NCBI GenBank assembly: GCA_024349245.1
Contig: JALDNG010000436.1
Coordinates: 124,001-188,000, forward strand
Source of the DNA: Neodontobutis hainanensis
Lineage: Eukaryota; Chordata; Actinopteri; Gobiiformes; Odontobutidae
DNA length: 64,000 bases
Direction of reading: 5' to 3'
Both the position numbers and the translations under genes were made by a program. Within the stretch, counting starts at the first letter, position 1. Each line of letters starts with the position of its first letter. The notes beneath the pieces were generated by a model. That model saw only the letters and a list, made by a program, of their open reading frames with translations. It had not been told where the DNA came from and made no database searches. This document shows, in pieces, positions 38,560-53,600 of this stretch.

Positions 38560-38615
38560 TTAGCTATAGATTTGATTCATGACAAAATGAATCACTATGT
38601 ACATTCTATAGCTAA
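38560..38615. repeat. Nested inverted repeat, possible cruciform
   Basis: Outer arms TTAGCTATAGA (38560-38570) and TCTATAGCTAA (38605-38615) enclose inner arms TGATTCAT (38573-38580) and ATGAATCA (38587-38594). Both pairs are exact. The right side has a 10-base bulge, so the fold is a stem with an asymmetric internal loop. Confidence 0.85.
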
Positions 38616-41315
38616 ATATATCTATAGGATAAAAAATTTTCTTAATATATGAAATATATATTATTATATCAATATTTTATTTGAAAATTGAGTTCTGTTC
38701 ATTATTTGAAAAATATTTATCACATTAATGATAAAATTTTTTATTTTAATTTATAAAAGAACAAAGTTATTTGTAGACCGAGACTCATGTAATATAATTC
38801 ATTTAAACCCTTGAAATGTTAAAATGTTTTTAACATATTTTCATTCTGAATATTATGTTTGATATTTTTTATTAATTTCATCTTTTTAAAATCCTAGTCT
38901 CAGCTCTATGTGAAGATATATTTTGATATTTTAAACCAATATATATCGATAGTTTATAAAATGGAATTTTTGAGTTTATTTTCACATAAAATTTCGATTC
39001 TAAAATTAGTAAAATTAAAAATTTTTATTGTCTACAAAACATATTGCATTACATCTTAAAAATATAAAATTTACATTTTTATCTGCATCTGCTATTAAAA
39101 TCTCATTTTCCAGAAAAAATTAAACACACAAAAATATACAAAATAAAACTAATTTCATAATTTATAAGCCAGGTAAATATTTAAATGTTGAAATATTAGA
39201 TAACTTTAAATTTGCAAAATTAAGTAAATTTAAAATATGAAAAATTGGCTTTCAATTATTGTTTCGTTGAAACTGAAAAATCTTAGTATTTTTTCAATTA
39301 AACAATATGATAGATTTGGTAAAAAATATAGGTGTATTTTTTATGATAGTTAACACAATTAAATGATAATTACATATATTTTTAGAATTATAATTAGGAA
39401 GTTAAATACAATCAGAATTAAATTAAAACCTTAAATTAATGAGTATATTTTACAATAAAATACAAAAAATTTAAATCTTTTTTCTCTTTATCCTTAAATC
39501 TTCCTTAATTACGTTATTTTCATTTTAGTTTTGTATGATAATGATCTGTGTCTATCTGTTTTTAAAATAAGTTAGGAATTTATTCATAAAAAATTTAAAA
39601 TGTACACCTTTAAAATAATGATTTAATATATTTTATTCAAATTAAAGTGGTTTTTACCGACAATATTTTTTTTTATTTTAACTATATAAAACTAATATTA
39701 CGACTGCAGAATTAAAAATGTCTAAATATTCTACTAAATATAAAGAGAAGGTACAAATAAGTTTTTTTTTATCAGTTTTCTCAAATTAAATCTTGAGAAG
39801 TGCAATTTATTTAATATTCTGAAATTATTTTCATATGCCCGTTCTCATAGTGATATACTATATAATAAAAATCTTCTAATTTATAAACCATAAATGATTG
39901 ATAAATCAACTCGCCCATATAATTTATGGATAATATTTTTAAAATCTCTCTCAAATTCTTAAATACATTCAATTGTTGAATTAGTATCAAATTCTAATGA
40001 TAATAACGAATTTAACTAAGATTTAAAAAAGGACACGATGTTATGAAGATTTTGTATTTTAACGTTCAAAACACACTTCTATCAGTTGAGAATAACTTTG
40101 TAACCTTAAAATAATTTAAACGGAGGCTTTTAATTTCACCATATGTGCAAATATTGTTATATATAATTGAATTATAACGAAAATTTTATTCTAAATTAAA
40201 AAAAACTTCACATTTTCAAAAACTCATAAAATTTAGTAAAATGTAAATATATAAAAAAAATTAATATCGAAAACAAGTTGGCAAATCCACTAAAAATATA
40301 AGATTTAAAAATAGTATTGCTTCATAATTCACAACAGAACTTAAAAGTTGTTTTTTGAAAATTAAAAAGTATATAATCTAATTTGATGAATTTTAACATC
40401 GTCAAAATAAAAATGTTCCGGCACAGTGGATTTTATTTACATTTCTAACAAAACATAAAATTTATTTAACAAATAAAAAAATTTAAACTGCTAGATGACT
40501 TTAAATTTTAAAAGTAAAAATAACTTTGATCAGTAAATAAAGAAAATCAAACAGGTGAAATCAGTGAATGTACTTTATCCTGTCAAAGCTGAAAAAATTA
40601 TTTTAAAACATTATAAATTTGTAAAACTGTTCAAATATGTAATTTATACTTTAATTTTAATTCTATTAAAAAAAACGAGAAAAATCATAATAAAATGAAA
40701 AATGAAATTTTTACCCCAATCAAAGTATTTTGTTTAAAAATGATCTATTGTTGATGTATTTGTAATTAAAATGGAAGATATAATATTACACATTATATAT
40801 CTTATATATTAAGTTAATTAGCATATTTTTAATGATATATCTTTCCTTGATAATGTTTCGAAAGAAGCATTTTTATTTTATAGTCTTATTTACTCCAAAA
40901 TCAGATCTGATACCATCAAAAAATGGTTGTAGTTACTTTTTTTTAAAAATAGACGCGCGTTAAGTACGGACAATATTATATTAATGTCGATACTTAATAA
41001 AAATATTTATACAAATCAAATCTTCAATATGATAAAATAAAAATAAATATTCGCATCTTAAATCTCTTTTTAATTATGATCAGATATAATTTTGTCTATA
41101 TATCTTATAGTTACCATTTTTACATCGTTTTATAAGTTACAATCTTAACACGCTCTTTAAGGAATATCATTAAATTTTGATAATTTATATACGAATTCAG
41201 ATTGAGTGTCTGTATACATAGAAGATAACTACATAACAATCTGTTTTTATAAATTCCATTCTTTTTAGAAGAGTGCATTTGACAAATATTTCCTAAAATA
41301 ACATCACTAAGACTT

Positions 41316-41644
41316 ATGTTCATTCAAAAAATATTCAAATCTTCGTTTATACGAGTTTAAAGTTTTGCCACAACAACGTATGTATTAAACACATTTATTC
41401 CCACCAAAAACTCTCACAGAATTATTATTGGTCAAATGGGAAGAAGATATTGTGAGTTTTTGTTTGACACGATTTCCATTCAAACTCAGACCTATTTTCT
41501 GCCATATGAAAAAGTGAAAAGTGGTTTTAGAGGGCTAAACGTATGAACTAAGCAATTAATGCTTTGTAAAAGGGGGATAAAAGCTGTTACCTTTTTCAAA
41601 AAACACTTATATTTTTGAGTCATTTTTTATTGCTTCATAAATAG
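41316..41644 (+). CDS. Candidate small gene with mitochondrial-type leader
   Basis: ATG 41316 begins M-F-I-Q-K-I-F-K-S-S-F-A-T-T-T-Y-V-L-N, basic and amphipathic like a mitochondrial presequence. An 18-nt GT-AG spacer (41345-41362) removes an in-frame TAA and leads to a 178-nt exon (41363-41540) reading G-Q-M-G-R-R-Y-C-E-F-L-F-D-T and T-Y-F-L-P-Y-E-K-V-K-S-G-F-R-G-L-N. A 32-nt GT-AG spacer (41541-41572) then joins G-D-K-S-C-Y-L-F-Q-K and a hydrophobic end to TAG 41642-41644. Without the second intron the frame ends at TGA by 41546. The G+C rise matches these exons. The 18-nt and 32-nt spacers fall just outside the range proven in gmd. Family not recognised. Confidence 0.33.
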
Positions 41645-44600
41645 TGGATATTACATATTATTAAATGCAGTGCCATAACTTTTTTCAAAATATTTTAATC
41701 AAAAATATTTAATGTTTTCCATGTTCTTCTATCTTATGGCCTGAAGAATTGGCGAATTTAGAAGGTGCTCTAATGTTTAATAGATGTTATCTTTGTCTTT
41801 ATTTTTCTTCATAGTTTATTTCTCTTTTCGATCTAGGTTTAAATTATGTACGCTTTTCAATCATGCCTATTAGTTCAAATATACATCATTTGATGTAAAA
41901 GAAATTCATAAGATTCATTTTATATTGATCTGATAAAAATTATTTGGTATTTATAATAATTTTTAATAGAAAGTCAATTTCATATATTCTAGCTTGAGTC
42001 ATACAACCAGCCTTACTAATATCGTTTTTACTGCGTAGAAGATATATCCTGTTCCAACGTTCTGATATGGTTATGTTTTATTTTACAACCAGGAAAAACA
42101 TGCTTTAATTGTATCTAAAATATAAATAATTGTGATAGGCAAAGGAAAAAAATAGAATCTTAAACCTCATCTGACCATTTTCGAATTCATTAATCTCAAT
42201 TAATTAATTATTTTATGAAACATTAAAAAAATGGAAATCTAAGTAATTTCAAAAGCTCAAAAAACTTAAAATAAGAGCCATTTTACAAATATTTGTGTCG
42301 TTTTTACAGATACCAAAAAACATTTAGAGGCATCTCAGAGACTCGAAATAAGCATCGATGTCATCATATATAAAAATTCAGTAGATGCCTGTTAAATCTC
42401 CAAAAAGTAAAATATATTATCTTATTCATCATTTTAAGTTTTGCATTAGTTTTTTATATCAGTAATTTTGGCTTTCTAAATTGTCATAACATCACCTTCT
42501 GGTAAACTTTGACTGCCATATCTGACGTTGTAAATGTGAAATCGATCTTATATTTGCTAAAATACAGCCATTATAAATTTTGTTTCTAAAATCTTAAGCT
42601 CGGTATAAAATTTATATTATAAATAAATAAGGATCTGCTTTAAAAATATAAAATATTTTTGTTATTTCCAGATTAAATTTTGCATTATAATTACGAATGT
42701 TCCAAACGCCAATCATGTTTTATTTACAAATAATTTTATAAAACATTTCAACTATGTAATATATCTTTATGCTTTAGATGAATCAATTTTTATATGTACA
42801 AAAAAATGTGATCAGATCATTAAAATCCATCTTAAATTTTTAATGATAACCTTCAACAGAATATTTTTATCAAATATTATCTGTAAAATTTCCAATATTA
42901 TTTATTTGTCAGTTTCATTTTTGTTTAAATGTACTTTTATTCTGGAAAATTTATTTAATCATCCTTTGATAGACGATGAATTTTCAAAGAACTCTAATGC
43001 AAGATTAGATATAATGCTCATTAAGATAAAGATATCCCACTTTCTGTTGATTTATAAATTTGACAATTTTAGTCTCATATATCGGTTATAATAAACATGT
43101 TGTTGAGGTTTGAAACAAAATAACAGTAATATTCAAGTAAAATTAAATTATGTTAATTTAAGACAATAATTTTTATGATTATAAATTGGCCATTGTTCAG
43201 GAAATCTCCCTGATTTAAGCTCAAAATGATTATAATTCAAATAGATATCACTTATCTAATATTTAACCTTCAGAAGAATGATATACAAATGTTCAAATAT
43301 TCATTTTTTTATTGAATAGAGTTTGAATAATTTGGAAAATATATTTGTGTTTTATACGGAGATAACCGCACATTTGACAGATTAAAGTTGATAATATAAA
43401 TGTTTTGAGACAGAATATGAGATTATTCTTTATGTAGAGAGTATAATTAAAAAATTTTAAACATATCGAACATATCTACTTTTTAAACTGTTAAGCTTAT
43501 ATGTTTTTTTAAATACGCTCATTTCAAATATTAGAAAATATTTGTCTGAGGCTGATATTTATCACTCAAAACTCGATGTTTGATAGATATCAAAATTACA
43601 GGGAAACAAAATATTCCCTGATTGCTTCCCACTTAAAATCTGCTGTTAACTATTTTCTATTCAATGCATATAGATAAGGTTTGCATTTTGTAAGATTGAT
43701 TCTTCGTTTTTTTACGTTTAACCATATGCTAGATATATCCTATTTCTATTTCTTTCTTAATAAGTACTATCTTACAATGATATTATTGACGTCAATTAAA
43801 GTTCAATAATTATTGATATGTGTGTAGTGACTCCATTTTGTATTTAAACCACAGAATTTTTTAAAATTATTTTTAATTAGTTTAGCAAAGAGAATTTAAC
43901 TTATCATATTAATTTTACGTTTTATTTAAATTCTCAAGGATAAGATTAAACACCATTTTAGAGATTAATAAATATACTTTAAATAAAAAATTTTGGATGT
44001 CAACAAAATAAAATAATTACTTTATACTCATGTATTTTTCATTCATTATTGCAAAAAACTAAAAAATTAGGATATTTGAAGATGTTTAATTTCAGTCAGA
44101 AATGCAGCTTTATATATCAGAGTTAGATTAAAAAAGATCATCAACACAAATTTAGTTCAAATATAAATCTTTAAGGAAATGATACATCAACGTTAGTCGT
44201 GTAGGCAACTATGTATTCGTTCGAGATTTATTAATTCAAACATGTATACAATATTTTTTTAATTGTTTGTTTGAAATTTTCAGTTTAAATGATGTTTAGA
44301 TTCTCTTATCTAAACTTCAAAGATGTTTTATTTATGATTGAAGTGCTTATTTTGGCTGTTTTTAATTTCATTTATTGAAAGCTAACCACCATGTTTATAC
44401 AATAAATACTTTTATATTGCTTAGAAATAATCAATAACTTAAATCATTTCAAACACTTGTTCTTCCGGGATTCGAGATATTGAATAATGCTTTCAAATTT
44501 AAGGAAAGCAATGTATTTTTACATCAAACCCTTTAAGCTTATATACACAAAAATTTTTTTGTTAATCGTTTTTTTCAAGTTATTGTGATAAACTAATGGT

Positions 44601-47600
44601 TGAGAATTATGAGGTAAATTATGGTTAAATAGTTAAAGTTTATATTTCCTGAAGTTATACAGAGTATATTACAAATGAATCAAAAACATCGATTCAACAG
44701 TTTTTAACTTCATTTTAGATTTACCAAATAAAATTGAATTGTAAAAAAATTATATTTCAATTTGATGTTTGTAATAATTTCTAAATTATTTCTATCTTCT
44801 TGTTTTAATTATCTGTTGTACCTAAAGAAAAAGTTTAGTCAACATTAAGCTTTGATAACTAGTTTATTAATAATTATTCGTTAATAGTTAAAAAATATTA
44901 TCTCGATCGACTTATTTTATTTTCGATAATTCCTCTAAAATAGTACATGATTAACATTGAGGATAAAAATGTTTAAATCAAGACAATTATCCATTATATA
45001 ATTTCTGCTATGATTACATGGTCTAATTGATAACCATTTTCAGGTTTTGGTGATCCAACTTAACAATTCAGATACATTAAATAATTCATGTGTATTTCAT
45101 TGAGCAAATTATTGTAAGGATTTTAATGAATATCAGTTCGAAAAATTATAAATTATTTCAGCAAACAAGCATTTTAATCCTAAATATTCATGTCCTTGTT
45201 TTTTGTTATCTTTAAGCTAGAATCGAAAAGACTGTTTACCTAACACAGCTATATTAAAATATTATCATAATACGGCCATCTCATACATTATTTTCAAATA
45301 TATTTCTGAAAATTCTTTTAACCTCACTTTTTAAAATATTTCTCTGAAAACATAAATATTCTTGCATTTTAATAAATCTTGACATAAAATGATTTTTATA
45401 ATTTATTTATTCAAATAAATCTTTCTTCAAATGTGATTTTAAATATGGCAAAATTCTTTGAATTATGCGTGTTTAATTTAGATTTTGTGAAATGATATTT
45501 TTTGTTTCTATTTTGAATTTTTGCAAATGCATGATTAATTTAAACTGAAAAATATTCTTAAATTGTAAAAATATTTTCATGAAACATTTATTGATTTATT
45601 AAAAACATTTAATTTATAGACGGTTGATTCATATTAATAAAAAAATTTATAACTTGGCTTTATAAACAAACATTTCTAAAGATATATTTTTTTCATAAAA
45701 ATAAAACAAAAATTTTGAAATTTTCATTTTTTTAAAAGTTATTAACTGATCAAAAAAATTAGAAAAATTGAATGAAATAATTTTGGCATTAAAAATTTCG
45801 ATGTTTACAAAACTATTATGTCGTCTAAATTTAATGAGTGAATCTTCATATTTGAGAATATTAATCACGATATGCTGCTTAGATATCCCATATGATTGAA
45901 AATATATTAAAATTTTAAAAATTTTATTTTATCATGATCAATATATTTACACGAGGATAAAAGGAACATTAAAAGACGCTTTAAAAATGTATTAGAAAAT
46001 GTTTAATCAAACATCGGATGACTGTCTCCTAAATATGTTTTGAATTGAGTAAAGATTATTATAGTTATTTATTTATGAATTATCAAATTAATAAACGTTT
46101 ACATAATTCAATAATCATCCTTTTATCTTTTTTGCTGTGATTTTTTTAATTTTTAATCTTTTATGATATTTTATATATATTTTATCTAATTGTGCTAAAA
46201 TTTACAAAACAAAAGTTATTAAATTAGAAATTTAGATGCTATAAAAAATTGTTATGATAGTTGAACAGATTTGGTTGTAAATAATTTATTTATATCAATT
46301 AAATATTTAAAATATTGTTCATATTTAGATTTTATGTTTATATCTTTTTGCAATTTGTGACGATATACTTTTATTTCATTGACTGAATAAATAGATTTTC
46401 GATTATAAAATTTATTTAGATTATTTTCAATTTAGAATAAAAAAAATATTTTCTCTTTAGCTGAATATAACACAGAGTATTTTTTATTTTCATTTATATA
46501 TTCGATTGCCATGTAACATCGGTGTTTAATTTAAAAAATTCATGAAAATAAATAATAAGGAAAAATAATATTCATAAAAATTATCAAATTATGATAATTT
46601 TGTTTCAATAAAATTTTCAAAAAATCAAAATACCTTGTTTTTTTAACAAACTTCTTCTCGAATATTCTACAATTATCAATTAAGAAAGGCAATAAATATG
46701 AAAATATATTAAAGAACGCATATAATACTTAGAAGATATTGTCTTATACACTTTTATTGTGTAATAAATGGATATAAAATACGATTAGATTTAATTTATG
46801 GAGTCAACATTTATTATACATAAAAACTGATTTTTTATTATTATTATGAAGTTAAACAAAGAACACTAAAAATTTTCTTCAGATAGAGTTCGGTATCTAC
46901 GTGTTGATTTGCTGAGAACGAATTCTTTAACTGCGTATTTTACAATAATAATTAAAAATTCGTTCAATTGAGCACTTAATACATGAAAACCTTAGTAAAA
47001 TCGTCGATCGAAGGAAAAAATAAGGAAGACTTACAAGTTTATTTTCAACGATATAATCAAAAAATGGTATATTTTACTTTTATAAAATTAAATTATTTTA
47101 CTTTTGAATAATATTATTTATGACATAATGAACGGAGGCAATTAATACTTAAATGTGACCGAATGATTTTTTAAGTAACACGTTATTGTCTAGATCAAGT
47201 AAAATGCTATTTTTTAATGAAATATATTCGACAAACTCACAAAGCAATATCTTCTTTAAATATACTATAAATCACCTAAAAACAAATTTGGGGTTTCTAT
47301 CGGTCGATTTTTATATTTGCGTAACTTTTTTGTCTCATATTATAATGTTGATTTCTTTTTCTTGAAAATATTCATGAGATGGTTGTCATGCGTTTATAAA
47401 ACAATAAATATTTTTTATCAAGATTTTAGAATAGATTCCGTCACATTATTTTTTACAAAATTTTTTTTCATAATATGACATTGTCTAAAAAAATAAAAAG
47501 AGGCGATTCTAAATTTAGTGGTGTGAGAGGATTTATTTTTGAGTTTGAATCAGATTTAAATTTAAGATTAATGAGGTATGATATACCTGAGTTATATTTT

Positions 47601-50600
47601 TCATTTGATGATATTTATGGATGAATAAAGAATATTGTTTTCAAATTCATAACGATAAAGGATACAATTTTTTAACTCGAAACTAATTAAAGATATTATT
47701 TCAGAAAGATTTTAAATGATATTTTGGAGAAACTTTTTTATTCATTGGAAATTAAAAAAGAAATACTTAATTATATAAATATCTTTCTCAACCTATGTTT
47801 TACAAAAAATTATTCATCTATATAACGCCACATGGTGAATAAAAATTTTCAATTTTATTTGTTACAAATGGTAATAGAATTCAAAATTATATTAACCGAG
47901 ATGTGTGCAAAAACAAATTAACTATATTCATTATTTAATAAATGTAAATTTTTGAATTTTATCAAAAGATAAAAAACAATTAATTGTTGACTTTTAATGA
48001 TAAAATAATTTGCTTGTTTTATCAATCAACTGAATATTTTTATGAATTGATGATTCAAGAATATTCATGAAATATACACACATAAATTAGTGTAAAATAC
48101 GAAAACACTGTTTGAAAATTTTATTATAAAAGAAAACTGATTATCAAATTTTTGTTGAGATTAAAAAAGGAAAAAATACCATCTAGTTATGCTTGAAATA
48201 ATTTTTGCACAAATATAGAAAATAAATACATTTTAGATCTGTCATTTTATACTTATTTTTTATTGATTCATATAATTCTACCTCAATAATGGAATTGTAA
48301 ATATATTTATTTTAATTCAGAATAACTTAATTTTCGAGAAAATTCCTAATATTATACAAATTATATCAAATATCGAGCCTTTAGAAATCATTCATTAAAT
48401 TTAAAAAAAAGAAAATGATATTTCTATATTGATAGAAAAATAATAATGATTACTTTTTGATACGATTGATAACTATCACACAACACAATATTTAACTATT
48501 AGAATAAATTAAGTTACAAAAATAATTATCTAACTTAAACTTAAATATGATTTAGAAATATAATAACTTTAATAATCAATGAAAATACGATAACAGAGGA
48601 TGATTTATATATACGCATCTATAAATCGTAATATCAAAAAAGAATTCAATTATCTTTGATCAATAACTAAAAATATATTCACTAAATGTCAATCTTTTTT
48701 TATCCATCACCAAAACACATAAAAATATTTGTAAAAGATCCTCAATCAATAATTCTCACACCAATAATTTTGTCAAGGTAAAAAATTTGAAAAATGACCA
48801 TCTATATGCAACGCCTCAATGATAGACGACACAAAAATCTCTCATTTCAACCAATATATCACAATATATAAATAATCATGTAAAACTCCATAACTAGTGA
48901 CTCACTTAAGAAGTAAAAAAAATTGTAAATTATTTTAACGCAACAACCATAGCTTTGACGATAACCTAAAGAATTTGAAGAAAACTTTAATGAACATCAT
49001 TTTGGATCAAATTTACTAAAAAAGTAAATTTATAATAAATATAAAAAATATTTTAATTTCATGACTGCTAGAATATAAAAACAAATTTCATCAAAATTTG
49101 ACGATTGAGAACATGAGTAAAATTTAAAATATCAAAATTCAGATTGTCTCATCATTTAATCCACAAGATAGCGAAAATAAATATTTTTAAAATATGTACC
49201 TAAACTTTACGGTTAATAGATCTTCAGTTGACAAAATTATTTTCGTTTACGTCAGTAGAATACGTGTATTTGATGTCAATTAAAAACAGGAACGATAAAT
49301 TTTTAAATCATAAAAGTTTTATTTCACTTATAACAATAAAATTATTAAATGTTTCATATTTTAATGATGTTATCTCAAGATTGAGAAAATATCTTTTCCT
49401 ATTCCCTTCCCACTTCATTTCTTCCATATTGCAACTTAAATTTGAAAAGCCAAAATATGAGATAATAGTTTTTAAAATAAATTTAAAAATTTATTCAGCT
49501 CTAAATATTAAAAAAATATTTCCATAATATCAGATATATTAGCGTTTTTAAACTGAACACTAAGTTACGCAATCATTAAAAATTGATAAAAATAAAAGAT
49601 ATTCAAAAATACCAAAAATCCCTGGAATGAATCATGATTTCGCTGGATAATAAAAAAGCATACCTGCATTAAACGCTCGAAAATTATCTAAAAATATATA
49701 ATTGAAACATAAATTATCCTTATAGAATTAATCACAATATATGATGTGAATTTATTTCTTAACGGGTTACAAACAAAATAAGTAACAAGTGATATCTCTT
49801 TGATTTAAAATATCAATATATTTTAGATTAAACCTCAAATAAATTTTATAAGTAAATACCCTCGCACTATTCATTAAATGTTGATGCTAGAATGATGTTA
49901 AATAATACTAAAGTATCGAATTGACGGTTTATCATCTCCATATCCTTTATATATTAAATTATAACTTTATTAAAAAAAATTCTTTATACACTTAATTCTA
50001 ACACCATTGACATCTCACGAAAAATGAGAAAAAATTTGTTCTTTCAACATATTTTGATAACTTAATGATTCAAATTTCACTTCAAACAGTTAAATAATGA
50101 ATAATATTTGATATATCATATATAAATTAAAACTTTTTTGTGTAACAACAAACCAAAAAAATGATAAAAATTACTTTGATAATGTCTCCAGATATCATAA
50201 AATCCTATAATCTTAATTTCATTACTCTCCCTGAATCTGCGAAGATCAAATAATATTGCATCTGAATAAATATAAAAATGAGAAAAATATAAGTTTAAGA
50301 CAAGTAAAAACATGATGGATACTATACGTAAATTTAAATAAAGTTTTAAAATATTTTCTCAAAAGTAGTATAAAATAATAATTATTACTTGTTGCAGAAT
50401 GCCGAAGAGAGATAAAAACTCAAATTATTGGATTAGATACTCTTTTGAGAACTGGCACAGTATCGAAACTCAACTTCAAATTAAATAAAAGTTCTAATAT
50501 ATTGAAAATTTGTTGAGTTAAGTCTATATGTGAATTGACCAAATGTGAAATAACTAGAATTGAAAATTCTAAAATCATAAAAAATTCAAAACAGATAAAT

Positions 50601-53600
50601 TAAACAAATATAAGCAATTATTGCATTGTATGCCATAGCTTTTCTAATAAATTTGAAACACGAACTTCATATCAATAATTACGCACATACAAATCAATAT
50701 TTATCAAAGATATTACATTATAATAACTTAATACTTGTTGAGAAATATCTTCAGACAATGTTTTCTAATTTAAATATAAAAAAACCTTAACTTCTTCCCA
50801 CGCTTTTTTGACCTTACGATTTATTTTTAATGTTAAAATATTTATATAAAACAGACTTTGTCGATAAAATATACATTTATTTTACTATGAAAAAGAATAA
50901 TTAGTCAAAAAATACCCACTTCAGGTGAATGTTTACATTTTATTTAAAGAAGAAAAAATTTTAAAATAAAAATTTTTTTTTTCAAATATTGACCAAAAGG
51001 ATTTAATTTAAAAAGATAATTTTTATACAATAATAACGTCATTAATATAACCATTTCCCTAGATAAATAATTTAAAGTTACTTTTTGACCATTTCTTCAC
51101 ATTTCCTCGTATTACGCTGTTATATAGACTTTAAATAACAATTATAAATCAGCTATTTTTTCAAATATAATAAATTTTTTAATAAACAAGATATTTTTTC
51201 CATCATAATTAAAAAATTCATTATTCGATACAGGTATTGAAAATATATTTTAAAACATAATTTAATATCGAAACTAATTTTATAAAAATATTAAATTTAC
51301 AGTTAATATTTAAAATTCTAAAAAACATAAAATATATAAATATTTTGCATTGATTTGTGGAAATCTTAAATAAAAAATATCAGAAAAAGAAAAATTTATG
51401 ATAATTTTAAATTGCAGGTTTATCGTTATGAACAGTCAAATTTAATCTCATAAATATTGAATTTAAATTTATTATTAAAATAATTTTAACTTTGATCAGT
51501 CTTGATTTCAGAGATTTCTAAATATGAGAAAAAACATGAAGGAACTGAAATTATAATATTCTCATAATTAGAGAAAATATCACCAAACGGAATTCTTCAA
51601 ATTTAATTTAGACATTTTTAAAATTTAGATATTCGTTTTTATCATCAATAAATCATAAAAACTATAAATTAGAAAAAATCAAAAATTAAAGAAATAACCT
51701 GTAAAATAAAGTGTAATCAGTATCTTATCAATTATTTAATAAAACCACAATCATTAGAGAAGTATGAATTTCAACGTTTAAAAATAATTAATATATTGCT
51801 TAGACGAAAGCAAAGTTCAATTACAACTCCAGTAAATCGTTATATTTTAATAAGGATTTTTAAAAACAAAATGTTAAAATACATATATTTGTATAAAACT
51901 GAGAAATAGCATGAATATTACATATAAACACATAAATTAAAAAAATAGTGAACAGTTGATAATTTTAAACATAAAATATATTGAAAAAACTTATGAGGAC
52001 AGATGCCAAGCGATTGATTGAATTAAATATAAAATTAAGAATTTAATGGATATAATTTTTTTAATTGCCTATTTAAAAAAAGCGTTGATCTATTTCAATC
52101 TAATATTCATTTAAATATTCTTTAAATAAAAAACATAAAATGAATTCATAAAGATACAGTGTTAGATAAGCAATTTATTTGAAAACATGTGAATATTTCA
52201 ATTGAAAGCAAATAAAATATATTGTATGATCTCATCCTAACAACCATATATATTTTGATCTTTAAAAGATGAATTCAAAAACAAATTAACATCCAATTTG
52301 AGAATATAATTGAAATTATCAGAGCGGAATTAAAAATTAAAAAAATGCATTCTCACATATATTATGAAATTTTCGTTTTGCAACATATTTAGTTGAAAGA
52401 ATATGTGAAAACTATTATATATTCTAAAAATTAGAAAATTACAACTTTTCGAGTATTTCAATTCAAAAACATTAGTTTCATAAACAAGAAAATGCATTCA
52501 CGTTAAATATCATTTGATAACTGAATATTAATTATACTGTTGAGATTTTTTTACATTGTCTATTTTGATAAGAATCATACAGGTATGCAGTTCTAAAAAT
52601 TCTAAATTATTTTATTTTTCATTTTTTACAATTCAATATTGAAAATAAAATACTTTTTTTTCTTTAGTGATATATAAATCTATCAAATTTCCTTCATCAA
52701 AGTGTTCTAATATTATATCAACCTTAATTTATCGAAACATTTAAAATTTTCTTTTTCACAAAATCGTCTTTTCATAAAAATTAAATTGATAATATTTCGT
52801 ATTTAATTCTTATATCAAATTAAAAAACTAGCAGAACCTTTTCTATGTAAAATACTATACAATCAACTAATTTTCGTGAGAAAAAATAAATTATGTATTA
52901 TATCATTAAAATTTTAAATAAACGAAAAAATATATTCATCATCAAACATATACTAAATAAAATAAACTCAAATAACTTCTTGACAATTTCATAAATAAAA
53001 AACAATATTTAAATGGTATATAAAATTATTTTCAATAAATCATCAACACACTCGTTCTTTCTCCTCAATTGTTTCTGAAGTTTGTTCAGAAATCTACAAA
53101 CAATTGATAAAATATTCATTAACATCAAATTATCGATGTATTCAATTAAAAGATAAAAATTCCGATGTTAAATTTTGATTTTATTCCTGATTTCTTAATC
53201 TATAAATATGAAAAATTAAGTAAGTTGGTTTATTAAATTTTATTTAATGTTTACGAAAGATTCAGGATTTTTAGCTTCTTGTTTTATATCTCCAGATTTT
53301 TCATCTTGAACATTGTCCTAACGTGAAATAGAAAATAAAAATTTGTGATACAGTTATTTATAGATATTTTAATATCATAAATTTAGAATATTAATCAATA
53401 AAACATCTTGTAGATTAAATAACATTTACGCAGAAACATAATCTGTTTAAAAGAGATAACATTTCAAAGAAGAATATACACAGTTCAAAGCAGGAAATAT
53501 ATTTAATTATATTCAATTCTTCATTTACATTAAAATAACTCGCCTGATATAAAATGTTTAAAAATAAATACCTGCTTTTGAATTTCATCACTCTGATAAT

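Larger units (their letters stand above)
34660..41315. other. Very AT-rich gene desert with hairpins
   Basis: No supported gene. Contains the two inverted repeats listed separately. A minus-strand ORF at 41323-41120 has an ATG but overlaps the first exon of the plus-strand candidate at 41316 and looks like chance. Confidence 0.4.
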
